Part shown: piece after piece, positions 16,278 to 25,434 of the stretch
How the letters are laid out: every line of letters starts with the position of its first letter
Position numbering within the stretch: the first letter of the stretch is position 1
DNA from: JAEUJM01 sp041908445
GTDB lineage: Bacteria; Actinomycetota; Acidimicrobiia; Acidimicrobiales; DATDAH01
Assembly: GCA_041908445.1 (NCBI GenBank)
Contig: JAYRFK010000040.1
Span: 110,160 to 174,159, forward strand
DNA length: 64,000 bases
Reading direction: 5' to 3'
The notes under the pieces: model-generated
Told to the model about the DNA's origin: nothing
Seen by the model: only the letters and a program-made list of their open reading frames with translations
Databases searched by the model: none
Position numbers and translations under genes: made by a program

Positions 16278-18380
16278 ATGGCCCCCGCCGAACCGCCAGA
16301 CCCCTCGCCCGGCCCCTCGACGACGCCGCCCGCGCCGCCCGAGACCCGCCGCCTCGACCTCGTCGAGGACCTGCACGGCACCACCGTGGCCGACCCCTAC
16401 CGCTGGCTGGAGGACGACGGCGGGGAGGTCGCGGCCTGGGTCGACGCCCAGAACCGCCGCAGTCGTGCCGTGCTCGACGCCCTCCCCCAGCGGGGCGCGA
16501 TCCGGGCCCGGCTCCTCCCGCTCCTGCAGGCGCCCATCTCGGCCGCGCCCCGGGTGAAGGGCGAGCGGGTCTTCACCCTCGAACGCGGCGGTGACCGTGA
16601 GCAGGCCGTGCTCTGCGTCCGCCCCGCCACGGGCGACGCCCCCGAACCGCCTCGGGTCCTCGTCGACCCCGCCGCCCTGGCCGGCGACCCGACCGCCGCG
16701 CTCGACTGGTACCACCCCTCCCCCGACGGCGCCCTCGTGGCCTTCGGCCTCTCCACCGGCGGCGACGAGCAGAGCACCCTGGCCCTCCTCGACGTCGGGA
16801 CCGGCGACCTCCTCGCCGACCGCATCCCCCACGCCCGCGCCGCCTCGGTCGCCTGGCTACCCGACGGGTCGGCCTTCGCCTATGCCCGCTACCCCGATCC
16901 GGCCACCGTCGCCGAGGGCGAGGAGGGCTACGGGCGCCACCTGCGGTGGCACGTGGTCGGCACCGACCCCGCCGACGACGAGGTCGTCTTCGACGCGCCC
17001 GAGGACCGCACCGCCTGGCCCGACGGCTCGCTCTCCGACGACGGGCGCTGGCTGCTCGTCCACGTCGCCTACGGCTGGAGCCGGGTCGACGTGCACCTGC
17101 ACGACCGGGAGGCGGGGACGTGGGCGGTCGTGGCCGAGGGCGTCGAGGCGGTCAACGGCTTCGCGGTCGTCGACGACCGCCTGGTCGGCACCACCACCCT
17201 CGACGCCTCCCGGGGCCGCCTCGTCACCGCGCCGCTCGACGACCCCGGGCCCGACCGCTGGACGACCCTCGTCCCCGAGGGCGACGCCGTGCTCGAGGGG
17301 TTCGTCACCACACCCGGCTCGCTCCTGCTCGCCGCCACCCGCCACGCCGAGGCCGTCCTGACCCACCACCCCCTCGACCGCGCGACCGGCGTGCTCGGCC
17401 CCGCCACCGAGGTGACCCTGCCCGAGGCGGGCTCGCTCGCCGGCCTCTCCGCCTCCCACGACCGGGACGAGGCGTTCTTCGCCTTCACCTCGTTCACCCG
17501 CCCGGCGCAGCTCTTCCGGTGGACGGGTGGGGCGGGCGTCGAGGCCTGGAGCGACGCCGGGGCCGGCATCGACCCCGACGCGTTCGCGGTCGAGCGGGTC
17601 GAGTACCCGTCCACCGACGGCACGGCGATCTCGATGTTCCTGGTCCGTCGCCGCGACACCACGCCGGCCCCCGACACCCTGACCCTGCTGACGGGCTACG
17701 GCGGCTTCGGCGTCACCATGAGCCCGGCCTTCTCCCCTGCCGCGGTCGAGGTCGCCGGCCAGGGCGGGGTGTTCGCCGCCGCCTGCCTGCGCGGCGGCGC
17801 CGAGGAGGGCGAGGCGTGGCACCAGGCCGGCACCCGCGAGCGCAAGCAGCAGGTCTTCGACGACTTCCACGCCGCCGCCGACTGGCTCGTCGCCGAGGGC
17901 CGCACGTCCCGCGACCGCCTCGCCATCCGGGGCGGCAGCAACGGCGGCCTGCTCGTCGGCGCCGCCCTCACCCAGCGGCCCGACCTCTGCCGTGCGGTCC
18001 ACTGCGCGGTGCCCTTGCTCGACATGGTCCGCTACCACCGCTTCCTCATCGCCCGCCTCTGGATCCCCGAGTACGGCGATCCCGACGTGCCCGAGGAGCT
18101 GGGCTGGCTGCACGCCTACTCGCCGTACCACCGGGTGGTCGACGGCACCTGCTACCCCGCGGTGCTGGTCACGTCCGGCGAAGGCGACTCCCGGGTGCAC
18201 CCCATGCACGCCCGCAAGATGGCGGCCCGCCTCCAGGCCGCGACGAGCTGCGGCGACCAGCGCCCGGTCCTGCTGCAGATCGAGGCGCGGGCGGGCCACG
18301 GCCAGGGCAAGCCCGTCGGGATGCAGGCCGACGAGCTCGCCGACGTCCTGGCCTTCCTCACCGACCAGCTCAGGGCCTGA
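16278..18380 (+). CDS. Prolyl oligopeptidase family serine peptidase (S9A)
   Basis: A 700-residue cytoplasmic peptidase. Residues 20-75 match the N-terminal segment (DPYRWLEDD), residues 80-430 are the seven-bladed propeller, and the C-terminal hydrolase carries GGSNGG with the catalytic Ser (about residue 555), an Asp region near TSGEGDSRV and a His in ARAGHGQGK. The PYRWLED and GGSNGGLL motifs place it in S9A, which cleaves short peptides after Pro or basic residues. It is divergent from the CocE-like hydrolase with only 19 bp between start codons, suggesting linked expression of two peptidase-like enzymes. Confidence 0.93.
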   Translation: MAPAEPPDPSPGPSTTPPAPPETRRLDLVEDLHGTTVADPYRWLEDDGGEVAAWVDAQNRRSRAVLDALPQRGAIRARLLPLLQAPISAAPRVKGERVFTLERGGDREQAVLCVRPATGDAPEPPRVLVDPAALAGDPTAALDWYHPSPDGALVAFGLSTGGDEQSTLALLDVGTGDLLADRIPHARAASVAWLPDGSAFAYARYPDPATVAEGEEGYGRHLRWHVVGTDPADDEVVFDAPEDRTAWPDGSLSDDGRWLLVHVAYGWSRVDVHLHDREAGTWAVVAEGVEAVNGFAVVDDRLVGTTTLDASRGRLVTAPLDDPGPDRWTTLVPEGDAVLEGFVTTPGSLLLAATRHAEAVLTHHPLDRATGVLGPATEVTLPEAGSLAGLSASHDRDEAFFAFTSFTRPAQLFRWTGGAGVEAWSDAGAGIDPDAFAVERVEYPSTDGTAISMFLVRRRDTTPAPDTLTLLTGYGGFGVTMSPAFSPAAVEVAGQGGVFAAACLRGGAEEGEAWHQAGTRERKQQVFDDFHAAADWLVAEGRTSRDRLAIRGGSNGGLLVGAALTQRPDLCRAVHCAVPLLDMVRYHRFLIARLWIPEYGDPDVPEELGWLHAYSPYHRVVDGTCYPAVLVTSGEGDSRVHPMHARKMAARLQAATSCGDQRPVLLQIEARAGHGQGKPVGMQADELADVLAFLTDQLRA

Positions 18381-18418
18381 CCGGGGCGCACCGCCGACGA
18401 CGCCGCACCCACCCGACT

Positions 18419-18476
18419 CCGGGATTTCTTGGTGGAAACGCCCCGAATACGGGGGAATTCACCAAGAATTCCGGGG
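18419..18476. repeat. Palindromic repeat element, copy 1
   Basis: A low-GC imperfect palindrome between two convergent genes. Outer arms CTTGGTG (18428-18434) and CACCAAG (18460-18466) extend with matching bases on both sides; the inner stem is CCCCG/CGGGG with loop aata. It shares its overall sequence with the element at 34867-34917, so it is a dispersed repeat that may also act as a bidirectional terminator. Confidence 0.7.
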
Positions 18477-18524
18477 TCGTGGTGACGAGCGGGTGACCGC
18501 GAACCGTCGGGGCCCGGGCGCCGG

Positions 18525-19355
18525 CTAGAGCTCGATGACGTCGCCCTCGGCGGCGGCGGTGACCGGCACGGGGGCGTCGGCGAAGCGCTTGGCCAGGTCG
18601 TCGAGCTGGGCGTCGGTGCGGTTGGGGTCGTGGTGGAAGAGCAGCACCGCCTTGGCGTCGGCCTCCCACGCCAGGCCGACGGCGTACTCCGCCGCCGAGT
18701 GCCCGAAGTGGGCCCGGGCGGGCAGCTCCTCGGCGGTGTGCTGGGCGTCGTGGACGAGCAGGTCGACGCCCCGGGCGAGGCGCACGGCCGCCTCGTGGTA
18801 GGCCCCCAACCCGTCGGGGCCCGGGCCCACGGTCAGCGGTGAGTGGTCGGACAGGTAGGCGAACGACGCCCCGTCGGCCTCGACCCGGAAGCCCAGCATG
18901 CGCCCGCCCTTGTGCGGGATGTCGAGGGCCAGCATCGAGAACCCCTCGATCTCGATCGCTCCCTCCTCGAGGCCGTGGATGGTCCACTCGCCGTTCAGGC
19001 CGTCGACCCCGATGGGGAAGTGCGGCGGCGACATGAACCGCTCGAGCACCTCGGTCTCGTCGCCCTGCTCGGGCAGGTAGACGTCGACGCGCGAGCCGTC
19101 GCGGTCACCGCCCACGAAGAAGGGGATCCCCTGGGTGTGGTCCCAGTGGAGGTGGCCAAGGACGAGCGCGCCCCGATAGGGCTCGCCGCCCAGCAGCGCG
19201 GTGACGTTGCGCAGGCCGGTGCCGGCGTCGAGCACGAGGGTGGGCGGGCCGTCGTCGCGGGCCACGGCGACGCACGAGGTGTGGCCCCCGTACCGGACGA
19301 AGTCCGGGCCAGGGGCCGGCGTGCTGCCGCGGACGCCGCAGAGGTGCAGGCGCAA
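18525..19355 (-). CDS. MBL-fold metallohydrolase
   Basis: A 276-residue metallo-beta-lactamase-fold protein with RGSTPAPG and YGGHTSC at the start, the metal site HLHWDHTQG, an Asp in YLSDHSP, HDAQHT and a late HHDPNRTD. This branch of the fold includes phosphodiesterases and is related to proteins fused to cyclic-nucleotide-binding domains. The start codon is TTG, directly after the TGA stop of the cyclic-nucleotide-binding gene, with GAAGAGG upstream, so translation should be coupled. The pairing suggests a role in cyclic-nucleotide signalling, perhaps as a hydrolase, but this is inference. Confidence 0.85.
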   Translation of the reverse strand: MRLHLCGVRGSTPAPGPDFVRYGGHTSCVAVARDDGPPTLVLDAGTGLRNVTALLGGEPYRGALVLGHLHWDHTQGIPFFVGGDRDGSRVDVYLPEQGDETEVLERFMSPPHFPIGVDGLNGEWTIHGLEEGAIEIEGFSMLALDIPHKGGRMLGFRVEADGASFAYLSDHSPLTVGPGPDGLGAYHEAAVRLARGVDLLVHDAQHTAEELPARAHFGHSAAEYAVGLAWEADAKAVLLFHHDPNRTDAQLDDLAKRFADAPVPVTAAAEGDVIEL

Positions 19356-20357
19356 TCAGCGCACCTCTTCCCGGCGGTGGCCCTCCGAGAGCTCGGCGAG
19401 CTTGTCGGGGTCGATGTCGGCCCGGGGCGCCACCGCCACCTTCACGGGCGTGACCGCCCGCAGGGTGGAGGTGCGGGTGCCGCCCTCGAGCAGGGCCCGC
19501 TCGCCGAGCACGGCGCCGGGACCGACCTCGGCGAGGGGCTCGCCGTCGACCTCGACCGCCAGCACGCCGTTCAGCAGCAGGTAGAGCTCGTCGCCCTCCT
19601 CGCCCTGCTCGGTGAGGGTCCTGCCCTCCTTGACCGTGCGGGTCTTCGGCTTGGCCCCGCCCTGCATGATCAGCGTCGACAGCTGGCGCTCCAGCGCCGT
19701 CTCGGCCGCGGTCACCAGCGCCGGCGACTCCTCGTCGCCCCACGGCGTGTGCTTCCCGAAGGAGTGGTGGTACCAGTCCTTGAAGTCGGCCATGCCCGCC
19801 TTCGCGGCGATCCGGTGGTCGTCGCCGTAGACCCAGTGGCGGGGGAACCGGGAGGCGCCGACGACCTCGAACGACGACGTGCCGTCGGCGTGGATGGTCA
19901 GCGACAGCGTCGTCCACACCAGCGGAGCGAGCCACTGCACGAAGGGCGGGTGGTTGACCCGTCGGGGCGCCGGGAGCCCGGTGCGCCCGCCGGTGGTCTG
20001 GACGAAGGTGGCGGCCTCGGCGCCCCAGTCGGGGCCGGTCCGGATCTCGGGCATGACCCCCGGCTGGAACACGGTGGCGGCCCGACCGACCCGAACGGTG
20101 GTCGAGTTCACGACGCCGCCGCTGCCGTCGGCGAAGCCGGCGTCGACGATGCGACCGTCCTCGACCTCGACCCACCCGGCCAGGTGGTTCACGAACCGGA
20201 AGCGGTCGCCTCGGCGCAGCTCCTGCACGTCGCCGACCTCGTCGGGCGGCACCTCGTCGTAGTGGGTGATCCCCATCTCGAAGGGCGCCTTCATGGGGCC
20301 CTTGATGGCCTCGGAGGGGATCCAGGAGAGGGAGGTGACGGACTTCTCGATGCGCAT
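19356..20357 (-). CDS. Cyclic-nucleotide-binding domain protein
   Basis: A 333-residue protein. Residues 1-230 form a domain I do not recognise, rich in Trp and beta-strand-like segments (MRIEKSVTSLSWIPSEAIKG start). Residues 230-333 are a CAP-type cyclic-nucleotide-binding domain with a complete phosphate-binding cassette, GERALLEGGTRTSTLRA, keeping the Glu and Arg that hold the cyclic phosphate and ribose. There is no DNA-binding HTH, so it is a cytoplasmic effector rather than a CRP. ATG 20357 has AAAGGG as Shine-Dalgarno. It is divergent from the cyclase fusion gene and runs straight into the MBL gene. Confidence 0.85.
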   Translation of the reverse strand: MRIEKSVTSLSWIPSEAIKGPMKAPFEMGITHYDEVPPDEVGDVQELRRGDRFRFVNHLAGWVEVEDGRIVDAGFADGSGGVVNSTTVRVGRAATVFQPGVMPEIRTGPDWGAEAATFVQTTGGRTGLPAPRRVNHPPFVQWLAPLVWTTLSLTIHADGTSSFEVVGASRFPRHWVYGDDHRIAAKAGMADFKDWYHHSFGKHTPWGDEESPALVTAAETALERQLSTLIMQGGAKPKTRTVKEGRTLTEQGEEGDELYLLLNGVLAVEVDGEPLAEVGPGAVLGERALLEGGTRTSTLRAVTPVKVAVAPRADIDPDKLAELSEGHRREEVR

Positions 20358-20501
20358 GGCCAGCCCTTTCGGTCGAACTGGGGCCAACGTACGATCAGGC
20401 CCCGGGCGGGAGAAGGGTGCGAACACGTGGACCCAGGTGTGGCTGGCACCACCCCGATTGGGCATGGTCGTCCCCTTGGCCGGGCGGCCCTCGTCCGGGT
20501 C

Positions 20502-20507
20502 TACTGT
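20502..20507 (+). promoter_or_regulatory. -10 element of the receiver-cyclase gene
   Basis: TACTGT 5 nt before the GTG at 20513, implying a leaderless transcript for the cyclase/ABC/kinase operon. Confidence 0.5.
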
Positions 20508-20512
20508 CGCCA

Positions 20513-21928
20513 GTGCCAGGGGAACAGACCGCACCTGAGGGGACCATCACCGTCTTCCTCGCCGACGACAACCTCATCGTCCGCGAGGGCGTGAAGGCCC
20601 TCGTGGCGCGCCAGCCGGACCTCGAGGTGGTGGGCGTCGCCGCCGACTACGACGAGCTCGTCGACGGCGCCGAGGCCGCCAACCCCCAGGTCGTCGTGTC
20701 GGACATCCGGATGCCCCCCACCTTCCAGCGCGAGGGCATCGAGGCGGCCAAGGAGGTGCGCAAGCGCCACCCGGGCACCGGCGTGGTCATCCTGAGCCAG
20801 TACGACGACCCCGAGTACGCCATCGCCCTGCTCAGCGAGGGCGCCGCCGGCTACGGCTACCTGTTGAAGGACCGACTCGCCGAGGGCGACCAGCTCGTCC
20901 AGGCCATCCGCTCGGTGGCGACGGGCGGCTCGGCCCTCGACCCCGCCATCGTCAACGCGCTGGTCCAGCCCGTGACCAACGACAACGAGCTGACCCCCAC
21001 CGAGGAGGAGCTCCTCCGGATGGTCGCCGAGGGCAAGCCCATGAAGGCCATCGCCGTGAGCATGCAGACCACCCCCGAGGCGATCGCCGACGACGTCGAG
21101 CAGGTGTTCCTGAAGCTCGCCCAGGGCGCGAGCGCCGGCACCGCCAGCTCGCTGCGACGCCTGCGGATGCTGCACCAGGCCATCGTCGACCGCGAGGAGC
21201 AGGGCGAGACGCTGAGCCGGCTGCTGCCGGGCGGCATCGCCGAGAAGCTGCGCGACGAGGGCCGGCGCATCGGTGAGAGCGACGAGGTCGAGGTGACGGT
21301 CCTCATGTCGGACATCCGGGGCTACTCGGGCATCGCCGAGAAGGCGGAGCCCACCGTGCTCGCCCGCCAGCTCAACGAGCACCGGGCGGCCATGAACGAC
21401 GCCATCCTCGGGGTCGACGGCACGGTGATGCAGTTCGTGGGCGACGCGGTCATGGCCGTGTTCGGGGCCCCGTTCCCCCAGGACGACCACGCCGATCGGG
21501 CCGTGCTGGCCGCGGTGGCGATGCACGCCGCCCAGGACGAGGTCAACGGCCGCTGGGCGACCCAGGGCCTCCCGCCGTTCGGGCTCGGCATCGGCATCTC
21601 GACCGGGCCGGCCGCGGCCGCACTGCTGGGCTCCGAGGAGCGCCTCGAGTACACCATCGTGGGCGACACGGTGAACCTCACCCAGCGCCTGCAGCAGTGG
21701 GCCGAGCCCGGGGAGACGGTGCTGAGCGAGCCCACCGTCGGCGCCCTGTCGGCGCCGGTCGAGGCGGCGGCGATGCCCCCCGAGCTCGTGAAGGGCCGCA
21801 CCACCCCCGTGCAGGCGTTCAAGGTCGCCCGGCCCCCCACCCTGCGGGCGACCCCGTCCCCCGATCCCGAGCCCACCGCCCCGACGACCACCGATCCGAC
21901 GACGCCCGCCCCGGAGGCAGCCCCATGA
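20513..21928 (+). CDS. Response regulator fused to a class III nucleotidyl cyclase
   Basis: A 471-residue protein with three parts. Residues 12-135 are a receiver domain with Asp-Asp at 18-19, phospho-acceptor Asp64 (SDIRMPPT) and Lys119. Residues 158-205 align with the LuxR-type HTH of the regulator at 25435-26100 but have lost its basic recognition residues. Residues 255-400 are a class III cyclase with metal-binding Asp267 (MSDIRG) and Asp311 (VGDAV) and GDTVNLTQR, including transition-state Asn388 and Arg392, so it should be active. A Pro/Thr-rich tail follows. It probably makes cAMP (or cGMP) when phosphorylated. The stop overlaps the ABC gene start (ATGA). Confidence 0.9.
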   Translation: MPGEQTAPEGTITVFLADDNLIVREGVKALVARQPDLEVVGVAADYDELVDGAEAANPQVVVSDIRMPPTFQREGIEAAKEVRKRHPGTGVVILSQYDDPEYAIALLSEGAAGYGYLLKDRLAEGDQLVQAIRSVATGGSALDPAIVNALVQPVTNDNELTPTEEELLRMVAEGKPMKAIAVSMQTTPEAIADDVEQVFLKLAQGASAGTASSLRRLRMLHQAIVDREEQGETLSRLLPGGIAEKLRDEGRRIGESDEVEVTVLMSDIRGYSGIAEKAEPTVLARQLNEHRAAMNDAILGVDGTVMQFVGDAVMAVFGAPFPQDDHADRAVLAAVAMHAAQDEVNGRWATQGLPPFGLGIGISTGPAAAALLGSEERLEYTIVGDTVNLTQRLQQWAEPGETVLSEPTVGALSAPVEAAAMPPELVKGRTTPVQAFKVARPPTLRATPSPDPEPTAPTTTDPTTPAPEAAP

Positions 21929-22713
21929 CCGACGAGCCCACCACCGCGACCCCCGAGGACGAGGCCGCGCCGGCCGCCGAGACGACCGACGGCGGGGACG
22001 CCGGCGACGTCGTCCTGACCGTCACCGGCGCCCGCAAGACCTACGAGGCCGAGGGCGCGCCCGTGCGGGCGCTGCGCGGCGCCCACCTGACCATGACCCG
22101 CGGCGAGTTCGTGGCCGTCATGGGGCCCTCGGGCTGCGGCAAGTCGACCCTGCTCAACCTCATCGCCGGCCTCGACAGCGCCGACGAGGGCACGATCGTG
22201 CTCGACGGCGAGGAGGTCACCGGCCGCTCCGAGGACGACCTGGCGCGCATGCGGCGGCGCCACATCGGGATCGTCTTCCAGTTCTTCAACCTGCTCGAGG
22301 GCATGAGCGTGCTCGAGAACGTGGCCCTGCCCGCCATCGTCGCCGGCTCGAAGCGCAAGCAGGCCGAGACCCGGGCCCGGGACCTGCTCGACCTCCTCGG
22401 CCTGTCCGACAAGGCCAAGGCCGCGCCCGGCGTGCTCTCGGGTGGCCAGCGCCAGCGCCTCGCCATCGCCCGGGCCCTGGCCAACGCGCCCACCCTCGTG
22501 CTCGCCGACGAGCCCACCGGCGCCCTCGACTCCGAGGGCGGCGCCGAGGTGATGGAGCTGTTCCGGCGGCTCCACGCCGGCGGCCAGACCATCCTGCTCG
22601 TCACCCACGACGACGACGTGGCCGCCGCCGCCGACCGCATCGTGCACATGGTCGACGGTCGCATCGTCGGCCAGGACGACGAGGCCCTGGCGACCGCCGG
22701 CGCGTCGGCCTGA
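21925..22713 (+). CDS. ABC transporter ATP-binding protein, LolD/MacB type, without permease
   Basis: A 262-residue ATPase with an acidic, Ala/Thr-rich N-terminus (1-30), Walker A GPSGCGKST, Q-loop FQFFNLL, signature LSGGQRQR, Walker B LVLADEP and H-loop THDDD. The LolD/MacB/FtsE group normally works with an FtsX-like permease, and none is encoded nearby. The ATGA overlap with the cyclase gene and 26 nt spacing to the kinase gene make it part of that operon. It may serve a distant permease or act with the membrane kinase; the second idea is speculation. Confidence 0.9.
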   Translation: MTDEPTTATPEDEAAPAAETTDGGDAGDVVLTVTGARKTYEAEGAPVRALRGAHLTMTRGEFVAVMGPSGCGKSTLLNLIAGLDSADEGTIVLDGEEVTGRSEDDLARMRRRHIGIVFQFFNLLEGMSVLENVALPAIVAGSKRKQAETRARDLLDLLGLSDKAKAAPGVLSGGQRQRLAIARALANAPTLVLADEPTGALDSEGGAEVMELFRRLHAGGQTILLVTHDDDVAAAADRIVHMVDGRIVGQDDEALATAGASA

Positions 22714-22739
22714 GCCCGGCCACGACGGACGAACCCACG

Positions 22740-24899
22740 ATGGCCCTGCGTGTCGACGAGCCCGCGCCGCTCGTCATCCCGACCGAGCGGGCCCGGACAC
22801 CCGAGCGGGAGGGCACGCCGCTGCTCCTGCTCGCGGTGGTCGCCGCACTGCTCGTCGGCACCGGTCTGGCGGTGGCCGCCGAGGGCGACCTGGTGGCCCG
22901 CCAGGCGGTGGGCGCCGCGGTCATCGCCGCCTGGATCTTCGCCGGTGCGACCCTGGCGGTCCGCCCGCCGCTGCGGCCGCTCGCCGCGTGGGTGCTGTCG
23001 GGGTCGACGGTCGCCGGCGCGGCGTACCTGGCCTGCGCGGCGGTGGCGGCCGACTGGTCGGGCACCGGCGACGCGGTCGCCCAGGTGGTGCGGCCGCACG
23101 CCATCGGCGTGCTGCCCTCGTTCGGCCTCGCCATCCTGCTCGCGCTCCCGGCCGGACGCCTCGACAGCCGGGCCCGCAAGGTGGGCACGCTCGTCGGCTT
23201 CGGCGTCGGACTGGCCCTCGGCGCCTTCCTCTGGACGATCCGCCCCGACCTGCCGGGCTGGCTCCTCTGGCTCGTGTCGGTCCTGATGCTGCTGTGCGGC
23301 CTGCCCGGCGCCCACCGCTCCTACCTCCAGACCGCCGGCCTCGAGCGCCAACGCCTCCAGTGGGTCGGCTGCGCCACCGCCGTCGCCTTCGAGGGCACCC
23401 TCGTGGTGGTGGCGCTGCGCCTGTTCGCGGGCTGGCCGTCGAACAGCGCGGTGGTGGCCGCCGCCCTCACGATCCTGATCCCCCTGGGCCTGGCCGCCGG
23501 CACGTCGCACCGCCTGGTCGCCCGGGTCGACCGCATCCTCGTCCACACCGTCTCGCTCGCCGGCCTCACCGGCGTGGTCGTGGCGGTGTACCTCGTCATC
23601 GTCCTCGGTCTCGGCCGGGTACCCGACGACGCCGAGCGCCACGTGCTGATCCTGTCGATGGCGGCGGCCGCGGTGGCGGCGCTGCTCTACCTGCCCGCCC
23701 GTGAGCGGCTGTCGGAGTTCGCCAACCGACTCGTCTACGGCGAGCGCCAGGCCCCCGACGAGGTCCTGCGCACGTTCGGCGGCCGGCTCTCCCGGGCCAT
23801 CCCCATGGACGAGCTGTTGCTGCAACTGGCCGAGTCGCTCAAGAAGACCATGGCCCTGACCGCCGCCGAGGTCTGGACCGGCACCGGCGGGGTCGTCGAG
23901 CGCACCGTCTCGGTTCCCGACCGCCCCAAGCGCCGCATCGAGCTCGGCGAGAAGGAGCAGCCGGTCGTGGCGCGCGCCGGGGTGTCGGGCAACGCGTGGG
24001 CCTCGGTGTGGCTGCCGGCGCTGCTGGACGGCCGCGACGACGTGGCCATCCGGATCGCCCCCGTGAGCCACTCCGGCGAGCTCTTCGGCCTGATCGTCGC
24101 CGAGCGCCCCGCGGACGGCGACGTGTTCGGCGAGGAGGACGAACGGGTGCTCACCGAGCTCGCCCGCCAGGTCGGCCTCGCCCTGCACAACGTGGAGCTC
24201 GACTCCGCGCTGCAGGAGAGCCTCGACGAGGTGAAGCGCCAGGCCGAGGAGCTGCGCGCCTCCCGGGCCCGCATCGTGGCCACCGCCGACGCCGAGCGGC
24301 GCAAGATCGAGCGCAACCTCCACGACGGAGCCCAGCAGCACCTCGTCGCGCTCGCCGTGAACCTGCGCCTCGCCCGCGACCTGCTCGAGGACGACCCCGG
24401 CACCGCCGGCGAGATGCTCGACATGCTCGCCGACAACATCAAGGAGACGATCCAGGAGCTCCGCGACCTGGCTCACGGCATCTACCCGCCGCTGCTCATG
24501 GACAGCGGCCTCGTCGAGGCCCTGCGGGCGGCCGCCGGACGCAGCCCCCTCGACGTGACCTTCACGCCCGGCGAGGTCCGCCGCTACCCGACCGAGGTCG
24601 AGGCCGCCGTCTACTTCTGCTGCCTGGAGGCGCTGCAGAACGCCGCCAAGCACGCCCCCGACGCCCACGTCACCCTCGCCGTCGGCGAGGAGGAGGGGCG
24701 GCTGCGCTTCCGCGTCGCCGACGACGGACCGGGCTTCGACCTGGCCGCCATGGGGCTCGGCCACGGCTTCACCAACATGTCGGACCGCCTGGGCGCGATC
24801 GGCGGCGAGGTCGCCTGGGACTCCCGCCCCGGCGCCGGGGTGACGGTCAGCGGCTGGGTGCCGGCTGTGGGCCCCGACGACACCCTGCCGGACGGCTGA
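22740..24899 (+). CDS. Membrane sensor histidine kinase (HisKA_3 type)
   Basis: A 719-residue kinase. Residues 25-316 hold about ten hydrophobic helices, an unusually large membrane sensor. Residues 330-500 look like a GAF domain (AEVWTGTG, FGLIVAERP), then a short coiled coil leads to the HisKA_3 dimerisation helix with phospho-His about residue 528 (ERNLHDGAQQHL) and an HATPase_c domain with ALQNAAKHA and DDGPGFD. This type pairs with NarL-like regulators. Three receiver proteins lie within 4.5 kb on both sides, two of them paralogues, so it may feed several outputs. Confidence 0.93.
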   Translation: MALRVDEPAPLVIPTERARTPEREGTPLLLLAVVAALLVGTGLAVAAEGDLVARQAVGAAVIAAWIFAGATLAVRPPLRPLAAWVLSGSTVAGAAYLACAAVAADWSGTGDAVAQVVRPHAIGVLPSFGLAILLALPAGRLDSRARKVGTLVGFGVGLALGAFLWTIRPDLPGWLLWLVSVLMLLCGLPGAHRSYLQTAGLERQRLQWVGCATAVAFEGTLVVVALRLFAGWPSNSAVVAAALTILIPLGLAAGTSHRLVARVDRILVHTVSLAGLTGVVVAVYLVIVLGLGRVPDDAERHVLILSMAAAAVAALLYLPARERLSEFANRLVYGERQAPDEVLRTFGGRLSRAIPMDELLLQLAESLKKTMALTAAEVWTGTGGVVERTVSVPDRPKRRIELGEKEQPVVARAGVSGNAWASVWLPALLDGRDDVAIRIAPVSHSGELFGLIVAERPADGDVFGEEDERVLTELARQVGLALHNVELDSALQESLDEVKRQAEELRASRARIVATADAERRKIERNLHDGAQQHLVALAVNLRLARDLLEDDPGTAGEMLDMLADNIKETIQELRDLAHGIYPPLLMDSGLVEALRAAAGRSPLDVTFTPGEVRRYPTEVEAAVYFCCLEALQNAAKHAPDAHVTLAVGEEEGRLRFRVADDGPGFDLAAMGLGHGFTNMSDRLGAIGGEVAWDSRPGAGVTVSGWVPAVGPDDTLPDG

Positions 24900-24941
24900 T
24901 CCCCTCGGGACGTCGCCGGCAGCAGGTCCAGCGGCGCACCC

Positions 24942-24959
24942 GGCCCCCGTCGAGGGGCC
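24942..24959. terminator. Short hairpin between convergent genes
   Basis: GGCCCC / GGGGCC, 6-bp stem with 6-nt loop, in the 67-bp gap between the kinase and the lone receiver. Weak evidence. Confidence 0.3.
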
Positions 24960-24966
24960 CGGCCGC

Positions 24967-25368
24967 TCAGAGCCGGCTGGTGGCGCGGCGGTCCCAGAGC
25001 TCGCGCAGGACCGCCGGCCCGAGCTCCTCCTTGTTGATGTAGGCCCGAGCCCCGCTCTCGCCGGCCTCCTCGGGCAGGTCGCTGCGCTCGTAGGTCGAGC
25101 ACAGGAACACCACCGCGTCGGGCGAGTGCGACACGATCCGGCTGGTCGCCTCCAGGCCGTTGATGCCCGGCATGTTGATGTCCATCAGCACGAGGTCGGG
25201 GTGGAGCTCCGCGGCGAGGTCCACCGCCTGCTCGCCGCTCTCGGCCTCGCCCACGAGCTCGAAACCGTCGGCCCGCTTGATCACCGCCCGCGCCGCGAAG
25301 CGAAAGGGGGCCTGGTCGTCCACGACCAGCACCGAGACGGTGTCGCCGCCGGTCACCTCGTCGCTCAT
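24967..25368 (-). CDS. Single-domain response regulator (CheY-like)
   Basis: A 133-residue receiver domain with no output domain: VVDDQ at the N-terminus, phospho-acceptor Asp in LMDINMPG, Thr in CSTYE and Lys in YINKEEL. It lies tail-to-tail with the histidine kinase. Stand-alone receivers act by protein-protein contact or as phosphate sinks. ATG 25368 is supported by GAGGT 7 nt upstream; earlier in-frame starts would add unconserved residues. It may be transcribed with the NarL-type regulator 66 nt upstream. Confidence 0.88.
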   Translation of the reverse strand: MSDEVTGGDTVSVLVVDDQAPFRFAARAVIKRADGFELVGEAESGEQAVDLAAELHPDLVLMDINMPGINGLEATSRIVSHSPDAVVFLCSTYERSDLPEEAGESGARAYINKEELGPAVLRELWDRRATSRL

Positions 25369-25434
25369 CGTGACCTCATGGTGGCAGACGTCGCGCGACG
25401 CAACCACCATGGAGCCTGGTGTCGCGGGGTGGTG

